Shown: one piece after another, positions 7,330 through 15,431 of the stretch
How the letters are laid out: the number at the start of each line of letters is the position of its first letter
Position numbering within the stretch: the first letter of the stretch is position 1
Assembly: GCA_034408895.1 (NCBI GenBank)
Contig: JAWXCI010000087.1
Location: forward strand, 1 to 36,496
Origin: UBA4660 sp034408895
GTDB lineage: Bacteria; Bacteroidota; Bacteroidia; Flavobacteriales_D; Sanyastnellaceae
Length of the DNA: 36,496 nucleotides
Direction of reading: 5' to 3'
Position numbers and translations under genes: made by a program
The notes under the pieces: model-generated
Database searches by the model: none
Told to the model about the DNA's origin: nothing
The model's input: the letters and a program-made list of their open reading frames with translations, nothing else

Positions 7330-9777
7330 TTGCAGCACAAAAACAAATCAATAGTGAAGAACATCGCCATCATTTTATTTTTCTTTGCTTTTTGTTTCCA
7401 TCAGTCTGCTGCCGCTGCACAGCCCCGCGTAGCAGAGGCATTATCTGTCTTTGGCAAAGTGGTAGAAGAGTCCACGAAAATTCCCATGGAGTTTGTGAGT
7501 GTCACGCTATCCTATCCTCAAGACAGCATTCCCGTTAATGGAACCATGACGGATGAAGAAGGAAAGTTTCACTTTGATGATGTGATGCCAGGCACTTATC
7601 TGTTGAGTGCATCCATTATCGGTTTCGAAACTTTTACCTCAGTGGCTTTTACCATTGGTGCCGATGCAGCAGTGAAGAACATGCCTATAATTTATCTGCG
7701 ACCCTCGGAAATTTTGCTTCGAGATGTGGAGATTATTGATGAAAAACCGATGCTGGTTTCGGAGATTGATCGCAAGGTTTATTATCCCGCCAATGATTTG
7801 CTGGCGCAGGCAGGTTCGGCCACCGATGTGATGCAAAACATTCCATCAGTTACCGTGGATGTGGATGGCCAATTAAGTTTACGTGGATCTGCCAACGTCA
7901 CCATTCTCATCAATGGGCGCCCCAGCTCGTTGCTCAAGATAAACAGTGCGGGTGTGCTCCAACAATTGCCTGCCGCCAGTATTGAACGTATTGAAATCAT
8001 AACCAATCCATCGGCTAAATACAGGCCTAACGGCACAGCAGGGATTATCAATATTGTGCTGAAGAAAAATGCAACGCTGGGTTTCAACGGCACTGTCACG
8101 GTGAATGCCGGAACGCACAATCGGCACAACGGCAATGTGACACTCAACTACCATCCCGGCAAGCTGAACCTCGTTGGGAGTTACGGCTTCCGCAAAAATT
8201 ATTTCGAGCGCAAGTTGAGCGAGCACCGCATTATCAAGGATACTACTGAAGCCACAACAAATTTGCTGGAATTGTCGAGCAGTGCATTCGGGGGACAGCT
8301 TTCGCACATCGCGACACTTGGTGTTGATTATGCCCCGGGAGAGAAAAACAAAGTTGGAATTTCCGGCTCTTATTTCTTTTTCGATATGGAAAGAACGCAA
8401 GATGTTTCGACACTTCTGCGCAATGCAGAATTGGTGTTGAGCGATTATTCTACAGCCGGACTTGATCTTGAAGAAGAATGGGAAGGCGAGACAACTGCAT
8501 ATTGGGAACATGTTTTTGAAGAAGACAATGAACTTGCGTTGGAGGTGAGCTATGCGGCTTATGATGAACTGGAGGACAGCCGATACACCGATGTCTATGC
8601 TGTGCCTGATTATGCTGATGCCATTGGGCACAATATTGTAAATAAAGGTGGCAGCGATTGGGTAGCGGCTGCCGACTACGCGCGCCCCGTGGCCGAAGAC
8701 CTGGAATTGGAGGCAGGTTACGAAGGCGAATTTTCCAAAGGAGACCTCCGGTATTCGGGCGAATATTTTGACCACACCACATCATTGTGGGTGGATGATT
8801 CAAGCAAAAACAATCGCTTTCTTTTCCGGCAAGATCTTCATGCCGCCTATGTAACGCTCGGCATGGAGATAGAAGACCTTGGAATATTGGCAGGCTTCCG
8901 AGCGGAGCAACTATTTTTTTCTTCTGATCTTGTTACACTCGACACATCATCATCCAACAATTACTTCAACCTTTTTCCCACCTTGCATTTATCTTATGCA
9001 CTGGGCGAAAATCAGGAACTGGGCTTGAGCTATGGCAGGCGGCTAAATCGGCCCGATGCTGACGAGATGAATCCCTTTCCTGAATACCAGGACCCGCGAA
9101 ATGTGGAAGCAGGAAACCCTAACCTGAAACCCGAACAGGTGCACTCCATTGAGCTGGGCTACCAGTTGCGGAAAAATGGTTTCACTTTTACTCCCGGCCT
9201 CTATTACCGACAGACTTACGATGCTTTCACTGAAATTACCAGCTACATAAACGACAGTACGCTGCTCACCACGTTCGACAATCTTTCCACAGATCGTTCT
9301 GGCGGATTGGAACTCATATTATCGTGGAGTGCAAAAAAGAAGATGAACATCAACCTGAGTTCGAATATTTTTTATCAGACCATTGATGGTTCTGATTTAG
9401 GCTATCCTGAAAAAAAATCGGTGACCTCCACCGACTCAAAACTGGCGGCTACTTTTTCCCTAACGCGCTCCACTAAGCTTCAGCTTAATGCCACTTACCG
9501 TTCAGCATTTCTCAGTTTGCAGGGAAAATCTTTTCCTCATTATTTTCTCAATACCGGTTTGCGGCAAGATGTCTTCAAACAAAAAGCTACACTCACACTT
9601 ACCGTTTCTGATGTGTTTAATACTGCGAATTGGAAATATGAAATTGATACAGATGAAGTCTATCAACTGAGCGAGCGCAAACGCAAATCACAAATTGTTT
9701 ACCTCGGGTTTGTCTATCACTTCGGGATGTTCTCAAAAAAGAACATGGACGATATGCAGTTTGAGGATAGGATGTAA
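7330..9777 (+). CDS. TonB-dependent receptor-like outer-membrane beta-barrel protein
   Basis: An 815-residue protein with a signal peptide (hydrophobic core IAIILFFFAFCF, cleavage near QSAAAA), a carboxypeptidase-regulatory-like beta-sandwich at about residues 38-125 (VFGKVVEESTKIPMEFVSV), a plug at about 150-245 (VMQNIPSVTVDVDGQLSLRG, then ILINGRPS and IERIEIITNPSAKY), and a large barrel of the OMP_b-brl_3 type. Near the end it has LTLTVSDVFNTANWKYEID and YLGFVYHFG. Such proteins use TonB energy to import bulky substrates across the outer membrane. No SusD partner, TonB or sensor gene lies next to it, so the substrate cannot be guessed. The 286-base region before it, divergent from the AraC-type gene, probably holds both promoters. 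Confidence 0.93.
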   Translation: MQHKNKSIVKNIAIILFFFAFCFHQSAAAAQPRVAEALSVFGKVVEESTKIPMEFVSVTLSYPQDSIPVNGTMTDEEGKFHFDDVMPGTYLLSASIIGFETFTSVAFTIGADAAVKNMPIIYLRPSEILLRDVEIIDEKPMLVSEIDRKVYYPANDLLAQAGSATDVMQNIPSVTVDVDGQLSLRGSANVTILINGRPSSLLKINSAGVLQQLPAASIERIEIITNPSAKYRPNGTAGIINIVLKKNATLGFNGTVTVNAGTHNRHNGNVTLNYHPGKLNLVGSYGFRKNYFERKLSEHRIIKDTTEATTNLLELSSSAFGGQLSHIATLGVDYAPGEKNKVGISGSYFFFDMERTQDVSTLLRNAELVLSDYSTAGLDLEEEWEGETTAYWEHVFEEDNELALEVSYAAYDELEDSRYTDVYAVPDYADAIGHNIVNKGGSDWVAAADYARPVAEDLELEAGYEGEFSKGDLRYSGEYFDHTTSLWVDDSSKNNRFLFRQDLHAAYVTLGMEIEDLGILAGFRAEQLFFSSDLVTLDTSSSNNYFNLFPTLHLSYALGENQELGLSYGRRLNRPDADEMNPFPEYQDPRNVEAGNPNLKPEQVHSIELGYQLRKNGFTFTPGLYYRQTYDAFTEITSYINDSTLLTTFDNLSTDRSGGLELILSWSAKKKMNINLSSNIFYQTIDGSDLGYPEKKSVTSTDSKLAATFSLTRSTKLQLNATYRSAFLSLQGKSFPHYFLNTGLRQDVFKQKATLTLTVSDVFNTANWKYEIDTDEVYQLSERKRKSQIVYLGFVYHFGMFSKKNMDDMQFEDRM

Positions 9778-9849
9778 GGGCAATGGACAAAAGACAATGA
9801 AAAAAAAGCAAAGGGCAATAAATCAAAATGCAAAAGCAACGACAAAAAG
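9778..9849. repeat. Word-like degenerate intergenic repeat (GGCAATAAATCAAAA family)
   Basis: Purine-rich spacer made of variants of GGCAA, CAAAAG and GACAATG, lying directly behind the TonB receptor stop. The segment GGGCAATAAATCAAAATGC is nearly identical to the reverse complement of part of 28561-28611 (AGGCAATAAATCAAAAGGC). It is non-coding. Confidence 0.55.
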
Positions 9850-9889
9850 TGTAAAGGGGATTTGAAGTCAGCCGCTGGTTTTTATTCCC

Positions 9890-10309
9890 TCATGGTGTTT
9901 CAGTCACCCACACTTCTCCATCCTCCATCACTTCTTTTTTCCAGATAGGAACCGATTCTTTCAAACGATTCATCAGGTGGGCGCACGCTTCAAAAGCCGG
10001 TGCGCGGTGAGTGGAACTGATGGCAGCAATCACGGGCACTTCACCCACACTCACCATTCCCAACCTGTGGTGAAGAACAATTTTGTGCACCAGCCACTTA
10101 GATTTTATTTCGACAGCAATCTTTTCCAGTTCGCGCATCACCATCGGTTCGTACGCTTCAAACTCAAGTCGCACCACGCGCTTTCCTTTTGACACATTGC
10201 GCACCGTTCCCACAAACAGTACTTGCCCGCCTGTTGCATCATCATTCAACAATCGTTGAACCTGTTCAATGCTCAACGCTTCATTGGAAAGTTGGAAATG
10301 GTTCATCAT
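9890..10309 (-). CDS. moaE: Molybdopterin synthase catalytic subunit MoaE
   Basis: The large subunit of molybdopterin synthase, which with thiocarboxylated MoaD inserts two sulfurs into cyclic pyranopterin monophosphate to make molybdopterin in the cytoplasm. Family marks are LFVGTVRNVSKGKRV, LEFEAYEPMVMRELEKIA, HHRLGMVSVGEVPV, the HRAPAFEAC segment, and the C-terminal VPIWKKE with the conserved lysines. The start at 10309 (MMNHFQLSNE) gives 139 residues, normal for MoaE. An in-frame ATG at 10360 would add 17 residues encoded by AT-rich repeat-like spacer and is less likely. It lies downstream of moaD on the same strand, as expected for an operon. No other cofactor genes (moaA, moaC, moeA) are in the window. 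Confidence 0.92.
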   Translation of the reverse strand: MMNHFQLSNEALSIEQVQRLLNDDATGGQVLFVGTVRNVSKGKRVVRLEFEAYEPMVMRELEKIAVEIKSKWLVHKIVLHHRLGMVSVGEVPVIAAISSTHRAPAFEACAHLMNRLKESVPIWKKEVMEDGEVWVTETP

Positions 10310-10378
10310 GTTGAAATTGCGATTTACGAAATACGATGGCGCATGTAATTCGTAATTCAAAATTCGTAAATCTCATTT

Positions 10379-10621
10379 TCATCCCCCGCTCACCGGAGGA
10401 ATCACTGCCACCTCATCACACTCTTGCAATGGCAATTCACCGCTGGCATATTCCTGGTTCACAGCAATGGAATACTTCAGCACTTCTTTTAATGCTGGAA
10501 AATCTTGTTCAAGATTCCTTCGTAAATCATCAACTGTTGATTCATCATCCAGCGAAATCATCACCGATGAACCACCGCATATATCGCGGGCAATACCAAA
10601 AGTGAGGATGCGGATGTTCAA
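10379..10621 (-). CDS. moaD: Molybdopterin synthase sulfur carrier subunit MoaD, TTG start
   Basis: An 80-residue ubiquitin-fold sulfur carrier that ends in PPVSGG. The terminal Gly-Gly is the site of adenylation and thiocarboxylation and is diagnostic. The body (IRILTFGIARDICGG, then TVDDLRRNLEQDFPALK, AVNQEY, LQECDEVAVI) fits MoaD. There is no ATG at the family start position. A TTG at 10621 overlaps the stop of the TauE/SafE gene as TTGA, which suggests translational coupling. A longer in-frame ATG at 10759 would read through 46 residues antisense-like to the permease and is rejected. moaE follows 69 bases downstream. Confidence 0.88.
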   Translation of the reverse strand: MNIRILTFGIARDICGGSSVMISLDDESTVDDLRRNLEQDFPALKEVLKYSIAVNQEYASGELPLQECDEVAVIPPVSGG

Positions 10622-11352
10622 GTGTATTTGATAAGAATGCGCACTGCTGCAAAAATCATGATGCCAATAGTAAGCCACCTGATAAGTGAACGGGTGAGCA
10701 CCGAAACACTCAATCGCGAGCCGATAAATCCACCTGCAATCACTGCGGCAAAGAACCATAAATCATTTCTTGTCAATGACATTCCGTTCACCATGCCCTG
10801 CCCTAAGAGTCCAGCTAGAGAATTGAGCAAAATGAAAAGAGAAGATGCCGCAGCGATTTCTTTTTCACCACTCCAGCGTGTAAGGTAGAGCAGGGGAGAG
10901 AGGAAAATGCCTCCTCCAATTCCTGTGATGCCCGCAAGAAATCCGATAACACCACTGGCAGGAACAAGAACAACATTGCGAAGAGCTGTCCTGTTTTCAT
11001 TGCGAACAATAATTGCCTGAACACCCATGGCAATCGCAGCAAGTAAAATGCAGATGGCAAGCAAGATGAAGTACCACCTGTCATCCATTTTAATCATTGC
11101 TCCAAGCAGTGAGGCCGGAACACTTGCTGCAAGAAGCGGCCACAACTTCTTCCACGGTATAAGTTTTTTCCATTGATAGTGCAATCCCCCTTGCAGCGTT
11201 ACAAGTGCGTTGCAACTCAACGCCAACATTCGCACATGAATGGCTGCAAGTCCGGTGTTGGCCAGCACTGCCAAATACAGGCTTCCTCCACCAAATCCGG
11301 CCGAGCTGTAAGCCAGCGCGATGAGGAAGAAAAAGAGGTTGACGATAGTCAA
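10618..11352 (-). CDS. TauE/SafE family sulfite/anion exporter-like permease
   Basis: A 244-residue polytopic inner-membrane protein with about eight hydrophobic helices. It carries the two family signatures: SSAGFGGGSLYLAVL near the N-terminus, and GFLAGITGIGGGIFLSPLLY at about residues 140-160. The family moves sulfite, sulfoacetate or related organosulfur anions across the cytoplasmic membrane; the substrate here is inferred only from the family. It is the first gene of a minus-strand unit with moaD and moaE, with the moaD start overlapping its stop. In sulfur metabolism it could work with the MBL/rhodanese protein at 12382-13782. Confidence 0.9.
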   Translation of the reverse strand: MTIVNLFFFLIALAYSSAGFGGGSLYLAVLANTGLAAIHVRMLALSCNALVTLQGGLHYQWKKLIPWKKLWPLLAASVPASLLGAMIKMDDRWYFILLAICILLAAIAMGVQAIIVRNENRTALRNVVLVPASGVIGFLAGITGIGGGIFLSPLLYLTRWSGEKEIAAASSLFILLNSLAGLLGQGMVNGMSLTRNDLWFFAAVIAGGFIGSRLSVSVLTRSLIRWLTIGIMIFAAVRILIKYT

Positions 11353-11403
11353 TGATGTACAGAGATTGTTGTGTGCAAATTTGCATGGTTAATCATAAAC
11401 AAC

Positions 11404-12276
11404 ATGGACAGAAAAGATTTCTTGAAAAAAGGACTGATGGGCACCGGAGTGCTTGCAGCATCAGGGGCATTGGCAGCCGTTGTCAAGAACAACATTGATG
11501 AGTTGAAACCCATTGTATCCATTGGCTTCAATCACTTGCCGAATCCTAAAAACGAAATGATGAACAACAACATAATTATACATCGCGCTGATACACGCGG
11601 CTCAGCCGACCACGGTTGGCTCAAGGCAAAACACAGTTTCAGTTTTGCGAATTATTACAATCCTGAACGTATGCACTTCGGTGTGCTGCGCGTGTTGAAT
11701 GATGATGCTGTGGCAGGTGGAATGGGTTTCGCCACACATCCACACGATAACATGGAAATCATCACCATTCCCCTGGAAGGAGCAATCGAACACAAGGACT
11801 CAATGGGCAACAGTGGTGTGATAAACGCAGGCGAGGTGCAGGTGATGAGTGCGGGCACAGGTATTTACCACAGCGAGTTCAATCACAACAAAGACGCTGA
11901 GTTGAAACTCTTTCAGATTTGGTTGTTCCCGAACAAGGAGAACGTAACTCCGCGTTACGACCAAATCGTTTTGCCTGAACTGAAACCCAATGAGTGGCAG
12001 CAAATTCTTTCACCCAATGCGGATGATTCAGGTGTGTGGATTTACCAGAATGCATGGTTCAACCTCGGAAGGTTTGATGCGGGTGCAGAGAAAGATTATG
12101 AAGTGAAACGCGCAACAACCAATGGTGTGTACTGCATGGTGGTGAATGGAACCGTGACCATCGAAGGCAATCAACTCAATAGTCGCGATGCTTTGGGAAT
12201 CTGGGCTGTGGAAAAGATTCACATCAAAGCGGATACTGACGCAAAACTTTTGTTGCTTGAAGTTCCAATGGCGTAA
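11404..12276 (+). CDS. Pirin family protein (YhhW-like bicupin)
   Basis: A 290-residue bicupin of the pirin family, related to the quercetinase YhhW. The N-terminal cupin shows HGWLKAKHSFSFANYYNP, the metal-ligand segment THPHDNMEIIT (two His), and GTGIYHSEFN (His and Glu). The C-terminal cupin is typical and lacks a full metal site. The chosen start (MDRKDFLKKGLMGTGVLAAS) gives an N-terminal hydrophobic segment resembling a Tat-like leader with RK rather than RR, so periplasmic export is possible; most pirins are cytoplasmic. The upstream ATG at 11371 adds 11 residues. It is divergent from the TauE/SafE gene and ends 105 bases before the convergent MBL gene. The physiological substrate is unknown. 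Confidence 0.9.
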   Translation: MDRKDFLKKGLMGTGVLAASGALAAVVKNNIDELKPIVSIGFNHLPNPKNEMMNNNIIIHRADTRGSADHGWLKAKHSFSFANYYNPERMHFGVLRVLNDDAVAGGMGFATHPHDNMEIITIPLEGAIEHKDSMGNSGVINAGEVQVMSAGTGIYHSEFNHNKDAELKLFQIWLFPNKENVTPRYDQIVLPELKPNEWQQILSPNADDSGVWIYQNAWFNLGRFDAGAEKDYEVKRATTNGVYCMVVNGTVTIEGNQLNSRDALGIWAVEKIHIKADTDAKLLLLEVPMA

Positions 12277-12286
12277 GTTGAATATC

Positions 12287-12316
12287 TCACGCAAAGGCGT
12301 AAAGACGCGAAGAAAA
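12287..12316. repeat. Intergenic CGCAAAGGCG-type repeat
   Basis: The spacer between convergent genes carries CACGCAAAGGCG followed by TAAAGACGCGAAG, a near-duplicated 10-11 base word. I recall this type of repeat as frequent between Bacteroidota genes. It is non-coding, with no strong hairpin. Confidence 0.4.
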
Positions 12317-12381
12317 TTAGAATGATAAACAGAAAAATAAGCTTTGCATCTTCGTCCCGATAATGCGTGGATGAGACTTGC

Positions 12382-13782
12382 CTAGGGTGTTTCAGGTGTG
12401 CCGGTAATAACGGGTATCGGCAGTTTTGAAATCGCACCAAAGCCACCTTCCACATTCACAAGTTTTTCAAAACCTCGTGCCTGAAGTATAGAGAGAAAAA
12501 TCATGCTGCGATAACCACCCGCACAATGCACATGGTAAGTTTTGTCCTTGCTCAGGTGTGCAAGTTCATCGTTGATAAAATCAAGCGGAGTGTTCTCGGC
12601 ATTTTCTACATGACCGTTTTCAAACTCATCGGGCTTGCGAACGTCAAGTACGTTTAACGGGCGTGAAGAATAGTCCGTAACAAATTTTTGAGCAGGGATG
12701 CTCTCCACTGTTTCAATTTCTTTTCCAGCCTTCTTCCATGCTTCCATTCCTCCTTCAAGATATCCGATGGTGTTGTCGTATCCCACGCGACTCAGGCGCA
12801 CCACCACTTCTTTTTCCATTCCTTCAGGGGCAGTAAAAAGGATGGGCTGTGTGAGGTCAGTAATCAACGCTCCCACCCAAGGTGCAAAACTTCCGTCCAA
12901 GCCAATGAAAATGGAATTGGGAATATGACCTTCAGCAAATTCTTGTGCGGATCGTGTGTCAAGTACAAGGGCATTTTCATGATTGGCTATTTGTTCGAAC
13001 TCATTAGTACTGAGTGGAACATATCCACGCTTCAACACGATGTCAAGACTCTGGTAACCGGTTTTGTTTATCAATGCATTCTTGGCGAAGTATTGAGGTG
13101 GTGGCAGGTTGCCTTTGCACACTTCGGCAATGAATTGATCCTTTGAAATAGCGCGCAATGCGTAATTGGTTTTTTTCTGGTTGCCTAATGTGTCCCATGT
13201 TTCCTTGCTCATGTGTTTGCCACATGCACTACCGGCACCATGTGCTGGATAAACAATCACATCATCTGGCAGGGTCATGATTTTGCTGCGTAGCGAATCA
13301 TAAAGCATTCCTGCAAGATCTTGTTGCGTGAGGTTTTGTTTGATGGCAAGGTCGGGGCGACCCACATCACCAATAAACAACGTGTCACCTGTGAAGATGC
13401 AATGCGGTTTTTGGTTTTCATCAATCAACAAATACGTGGTGCTTTCCAATGTGTGACCGGGAGTGTGCAACGCACGAATCTTCACATTGCCCAGTTCGAA
13501 TTCTTCTCCATCCTTTGCGTTGTAAACTTTGTAATTGGTTGCAGCGCCCGGCCCGTAGATTATCACCGCACCCGTTTTCTTGGCAAGATCAAGATGCCCG
13601 CTCACGAAGTCGGCATGAAAGTGTGTCTCGAAAATGAACTTGATGCGGGCACCGTGGGCTTGTGCTTTTTTCACGTAAGCATCTATTTCGCGCAGTGGGT
13701 CAATCACTGCGGCTTCACCATTGCTCTCTATGTAATAGGCGCCTTGTGAAAGGCAACCTGTGTATATCTGTTCGATTTTCAT
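12382..13782 (-). CDS. MBL-fold persulfide dioxygenase-like protein with two rhodanese domains
   Basis: A 466-residue cytoplasmic protein. Residues 1-240 form a metallo-beta-lactamase domain of the ETHE1/persulfide dioxygenase group: HFHAD at 54-58, TPGH with His110, TGD with Asp133, and His181 as metal ligands. Two rhodanese domains follow. The first (about 255-355) has no Cys where the active loop should be (PILFTAPEG), so it is catalytically dead. The second (about 365-460) has Cys420 in CAGGYRS and should carry persulfide sulfur. The expected role is oxidising glutathione or protein persulfide to sulfite and passing sulfane sulfur on. A nearby TauE/SafE exporter could remove the sulfite. 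The start at 13782 (MKIEQIYTGCLSQGAYYIES) matches the family. Confidence 0.92.
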   Translation of the reverse strand: MKIEQIYTGCLSQGAYYIESNGEAAVIDPLREIDAYVKKAQAHGARIKFIFETHFHADFVSGHLDLAKKTGAVIIYGPGAATNYKVYNAKDGEEFELGNVKIRALHTPGHTLESTTYLLIDENQKPHCIFTGDTLFIGDVGRPDLAIKQNLTQQDLAGMLYDSLRSKIMTLPDDVIVYPAHGAGSACGKHMSKETWDTLGNQKKTNYALRAISKDQFIAEVCKGNLPPPQYFAKNALINKTGYQSLDIVLKRGYVPLSTNEFEQIANHENALVLDTRSAQEFAEGHIPNSIFIGLDGSFAPWVGALITDLTQPILFTAPEGMEKEVVVRLSRVGYDNTIGYLEGGMEAWKKAGKEIETVESIPAQKFVTDYSSRPLNVLDVRKPDEFENGHVENAENTPLDFINDELAHLSKDKTYHVHCAGGYRSMIFLSILQARGFEKLVNVEGGFGAISKLPIPVITGTPETP

Positions 13783-13800
13783 TCGGGGGTAAAATTATGT

Positions 13801-13841
13801 GCATAAGCACATCAGCATATCGCCATATCACTACATCAACC
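13801..13841. repeat. Degenerate CACATCAGCATATC intergenic repeat
   Basis: A run of near-repeats (GCATAAGCACATC, AGCATATCGCCATATC, ACTACATC) lies between the MBL gene and the 3' end of the CCA-enzyme gene. It resembles 19551-19597 in wording. It overlaps the last few codons of the CCA-enzyme gene. Confidence 0.45.
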
Positions 13842-15234
13842 CCAACTCCTTCCCCTTCTTCATCATAAAATCAAAAGCTTGTTCGAAGTTGTTATGAATC
13901 TCTCCATCCAGAATGGCATCCTTGATTGCGTTTTTGATGATGCCCACTTCACGGCCCGGTTGGATGTTGAATGTTTGCATGATTAGCTCGCCACTTACAG
14001 GTGGCTGGAAGTTGCGGACATGATCCTTCTTCTCCACTTCCACCAATTTCTCTTTCACCACTTCGTAATTGGCGAGGTAGCGTTTCACCTTGGTTTCATT
14101 CTTTGATGTGATGTCCGCTTTGCACAACAACATCAGGTCATCCACATCATCACCCGCTTCCCACAATAACCTGCGTATTGCACTGTCGGTCACTTCTTCC
14201 TTGGTGAGTGCGATGGGGCGCAGATGCAGTTGCACAAGTTTCTGTACGTAACGCATCTGGTGGTCGAGCGGAAGTTTTAGTCGTGCGAAAATCTTTGGGA
14301 CCATGCGCGCTCCCAAATCTTCGTGGCCGTGAAAGGTCCATCCTTCTGTTTCTGAAAAACGTTTGGTGGGTGGTTTGGCAATGTCGTGCAGCACAGCAGC
14401 CCATCGCAACCAAAGATTGTTGGTGGTGAGCGCAAGATTATCCAACACCTGAAGAGTGTGAAAAAAATTGTCTTTGTGGGCTTTGCCGTTTCGCCTTTCC
14501 ACCCCGTGCAGTTTCACCATTTCGGGAAAGAACTGGTGGAGCAACTGCGACTCCCACATCAATGTAAAACCAATAGATGGTTTATGGCACTCCATGATTT
14601 TATTCAACTCCGTGGCTATGCGTTCCATGGAAATGATCTTGAGCCGCTCGGCATTGCGTTTTATGGCATCGAAAGATTCCTGTTCAATGGTAAAGCCCAG
14701 TTGGTTGGCAAAGCGCACTGCCCGCATCATGCGCAAGGGGTCATCGCTGTATGTAATGTCGGGGTCAAGAGGTGTGCGGATGATCTTGTGGGCGAGATCC
14801 ACCAGCCCATGAAATGGATCCACCAAATCGCCAAACGTTTTTTCCTGCAATGAAATGGCCATGGCATTGATGGTAAAATCCCTTCGCTTCTGATCGTCTT
14901 CTATGGTGCCTGGTTCCACCTGCGGCTTGCGGGAATTGCGCGAGTAAGATTCTTTGCGTGCGCCCACAAATTCAATGTCAAAATCTTCGTACCGGAATTG
15001 TGCAGTACCGAAATTCTTAAACACATTCACGGCTTTCACTCCAAGAGTTTTGGCGCAGGCTTCGGCCAATGCAAGTCCATTTCCATCGGTCACGAAATCA
15101 ATGTCCTTGTTCGGGCGTTCAAGAAGAAGGTCGCGCACAAAGCCCCCGACCACAAATGCCTGCACATGCAGCTTCTCCGCTTCTTTGGAAACAGTATGAA
15201 AAACTGAAGCCCTTAAATCCTTGCTGAAATTCAT
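13831..15234 (-). CDS. CCA tRNA nucleotidyltransferase / poly(A) polymerase family, HD domain
   Basis: A 467-residue enzyme that adds or repairs the 3' CCA of tRNAs from CTP and ATP. The nucleotidyltransferase head shows VVGGFVRDLLLERPNKDIDF with the catalytic DxD (DID), then RKESYSRNSRKPQVEPGTI and the RRDFTINAMAISL motif. Next come DPFHGLVDLAHKIIRTPLDP and DDPLRMMRAVRFANQLGF. An HD domain follows (HTLQVLDNLAL, and AAVLHDIAKPPTKRF), giving phosphohydrolase activity in related enzymes. The length is normal for Bacteroidota. It is separated from rnpB, another tRNA-maturation gene, by about 200 bases, but the two are divergent. Whether it adds A, CC or the full CCA cannot be told from sequence alone. 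Confidence 0.94.
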   Translation of the reverse strand: MNFSKDLRASVFHTVSKEAEKLHVQAFVVGGFVRDLLLERPNKDIDFVTDGNGLALAEACAKTLGVKAVNVFKNFGTAQFRYEDFDIEFVGARKESYSRNSRKPQVEPGTIEDDQKRRDFTINAMAISLQEKTFGDLVDPFHGLVDLAHKIIRTPLDPDITYSDDPLRMMRAVRFANQLGFTIEQESFDAIKRNAERLKIISMERIATELNKIMECHKPSIGFTLMWESQLLHQFFPEMVKLHGVERRNGKAHKDNFFHTLQVLDNLALTTNNLWLRWAAVLHDIAKPPTKRFSETEGWTFHGHEDLGARMVPKIFARLKLPLDHQMRYVQKLVQLHLRPIALTKEEVTDSAIRRLLWEAGDDVDDLMLLCKADITSKNETKVKRYLANYEVVKEKLVEVEKKDHVRNFQPPVSGELIMQTFNIQPGREVGIIKNAIKDAILDGEIHNNFEQAFDFMMKKGKELGLM

Positions 15235-15389
15235 AAGTGAGCGGGCGAAAGTAAATTGTGAGATTGGTTTGCCAAGCTAAGTCGCGGATTCCTTCTTCTC
15301 ATCCTCAAGTCCTCACACACTCTTTAGGGGTAGCGGTGTGTGATGGTCCGGTGGATGTCTTTTTCAATTCCAGATTTTGGAGACTGAAC

Positions 15390-15419
15390 TTGGTAATTTT
15401 AATGTGAGATTGTACTTCG
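15390..15419 (+). promoter_or_regulatory. Candidate Bacteroidota-type promoter for rnpB
   Basis: TACTTCG at 15413-15419 matches the -7 consensus TAnnTTTG with one change. A TTGG at 15390-15393 sits about 20 bases upstream in the -33 position. The RNase P RNA helix P1 begins about 13 bases downstream, as expected if transcription starts near 15426. It is a prediction by pattern only. Confidence 0.45.
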
Positions 15420-15431
15420 CATCTTTGCCGC

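Noticed and set aside
7065..7373. 102-codon minus-strand frame before the TonB receptor
   Set aside because: It overlaps the start and signal peptide of the receptor and reads as low-complexity sequence.
7879..8775. 298-codon open frame on the minus strand
   Set aside because: It is fully antisense to the TonB-dependent receptor, whose domains are unmistakable; its translation has no recognisable family and is a compositional shadow.
10622..10759. Upstream ATG start for moaD at 10759
   Set aside because: It adds 46 residues overlapping the TauE/SafE gene in another frame with no MoaD similarity; the TTG at 10621 gives the normal 80-residue protein.
12688..13146. 152-codon plus-strand frame
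   Set aside because: Antisense to the MBL/rhodanese gene, which has clear catalytic motifs.
14386..14853. 155-codon plus-strand frame
   Set aside because: Antisense to the CCA-adding enzyme; no family features.
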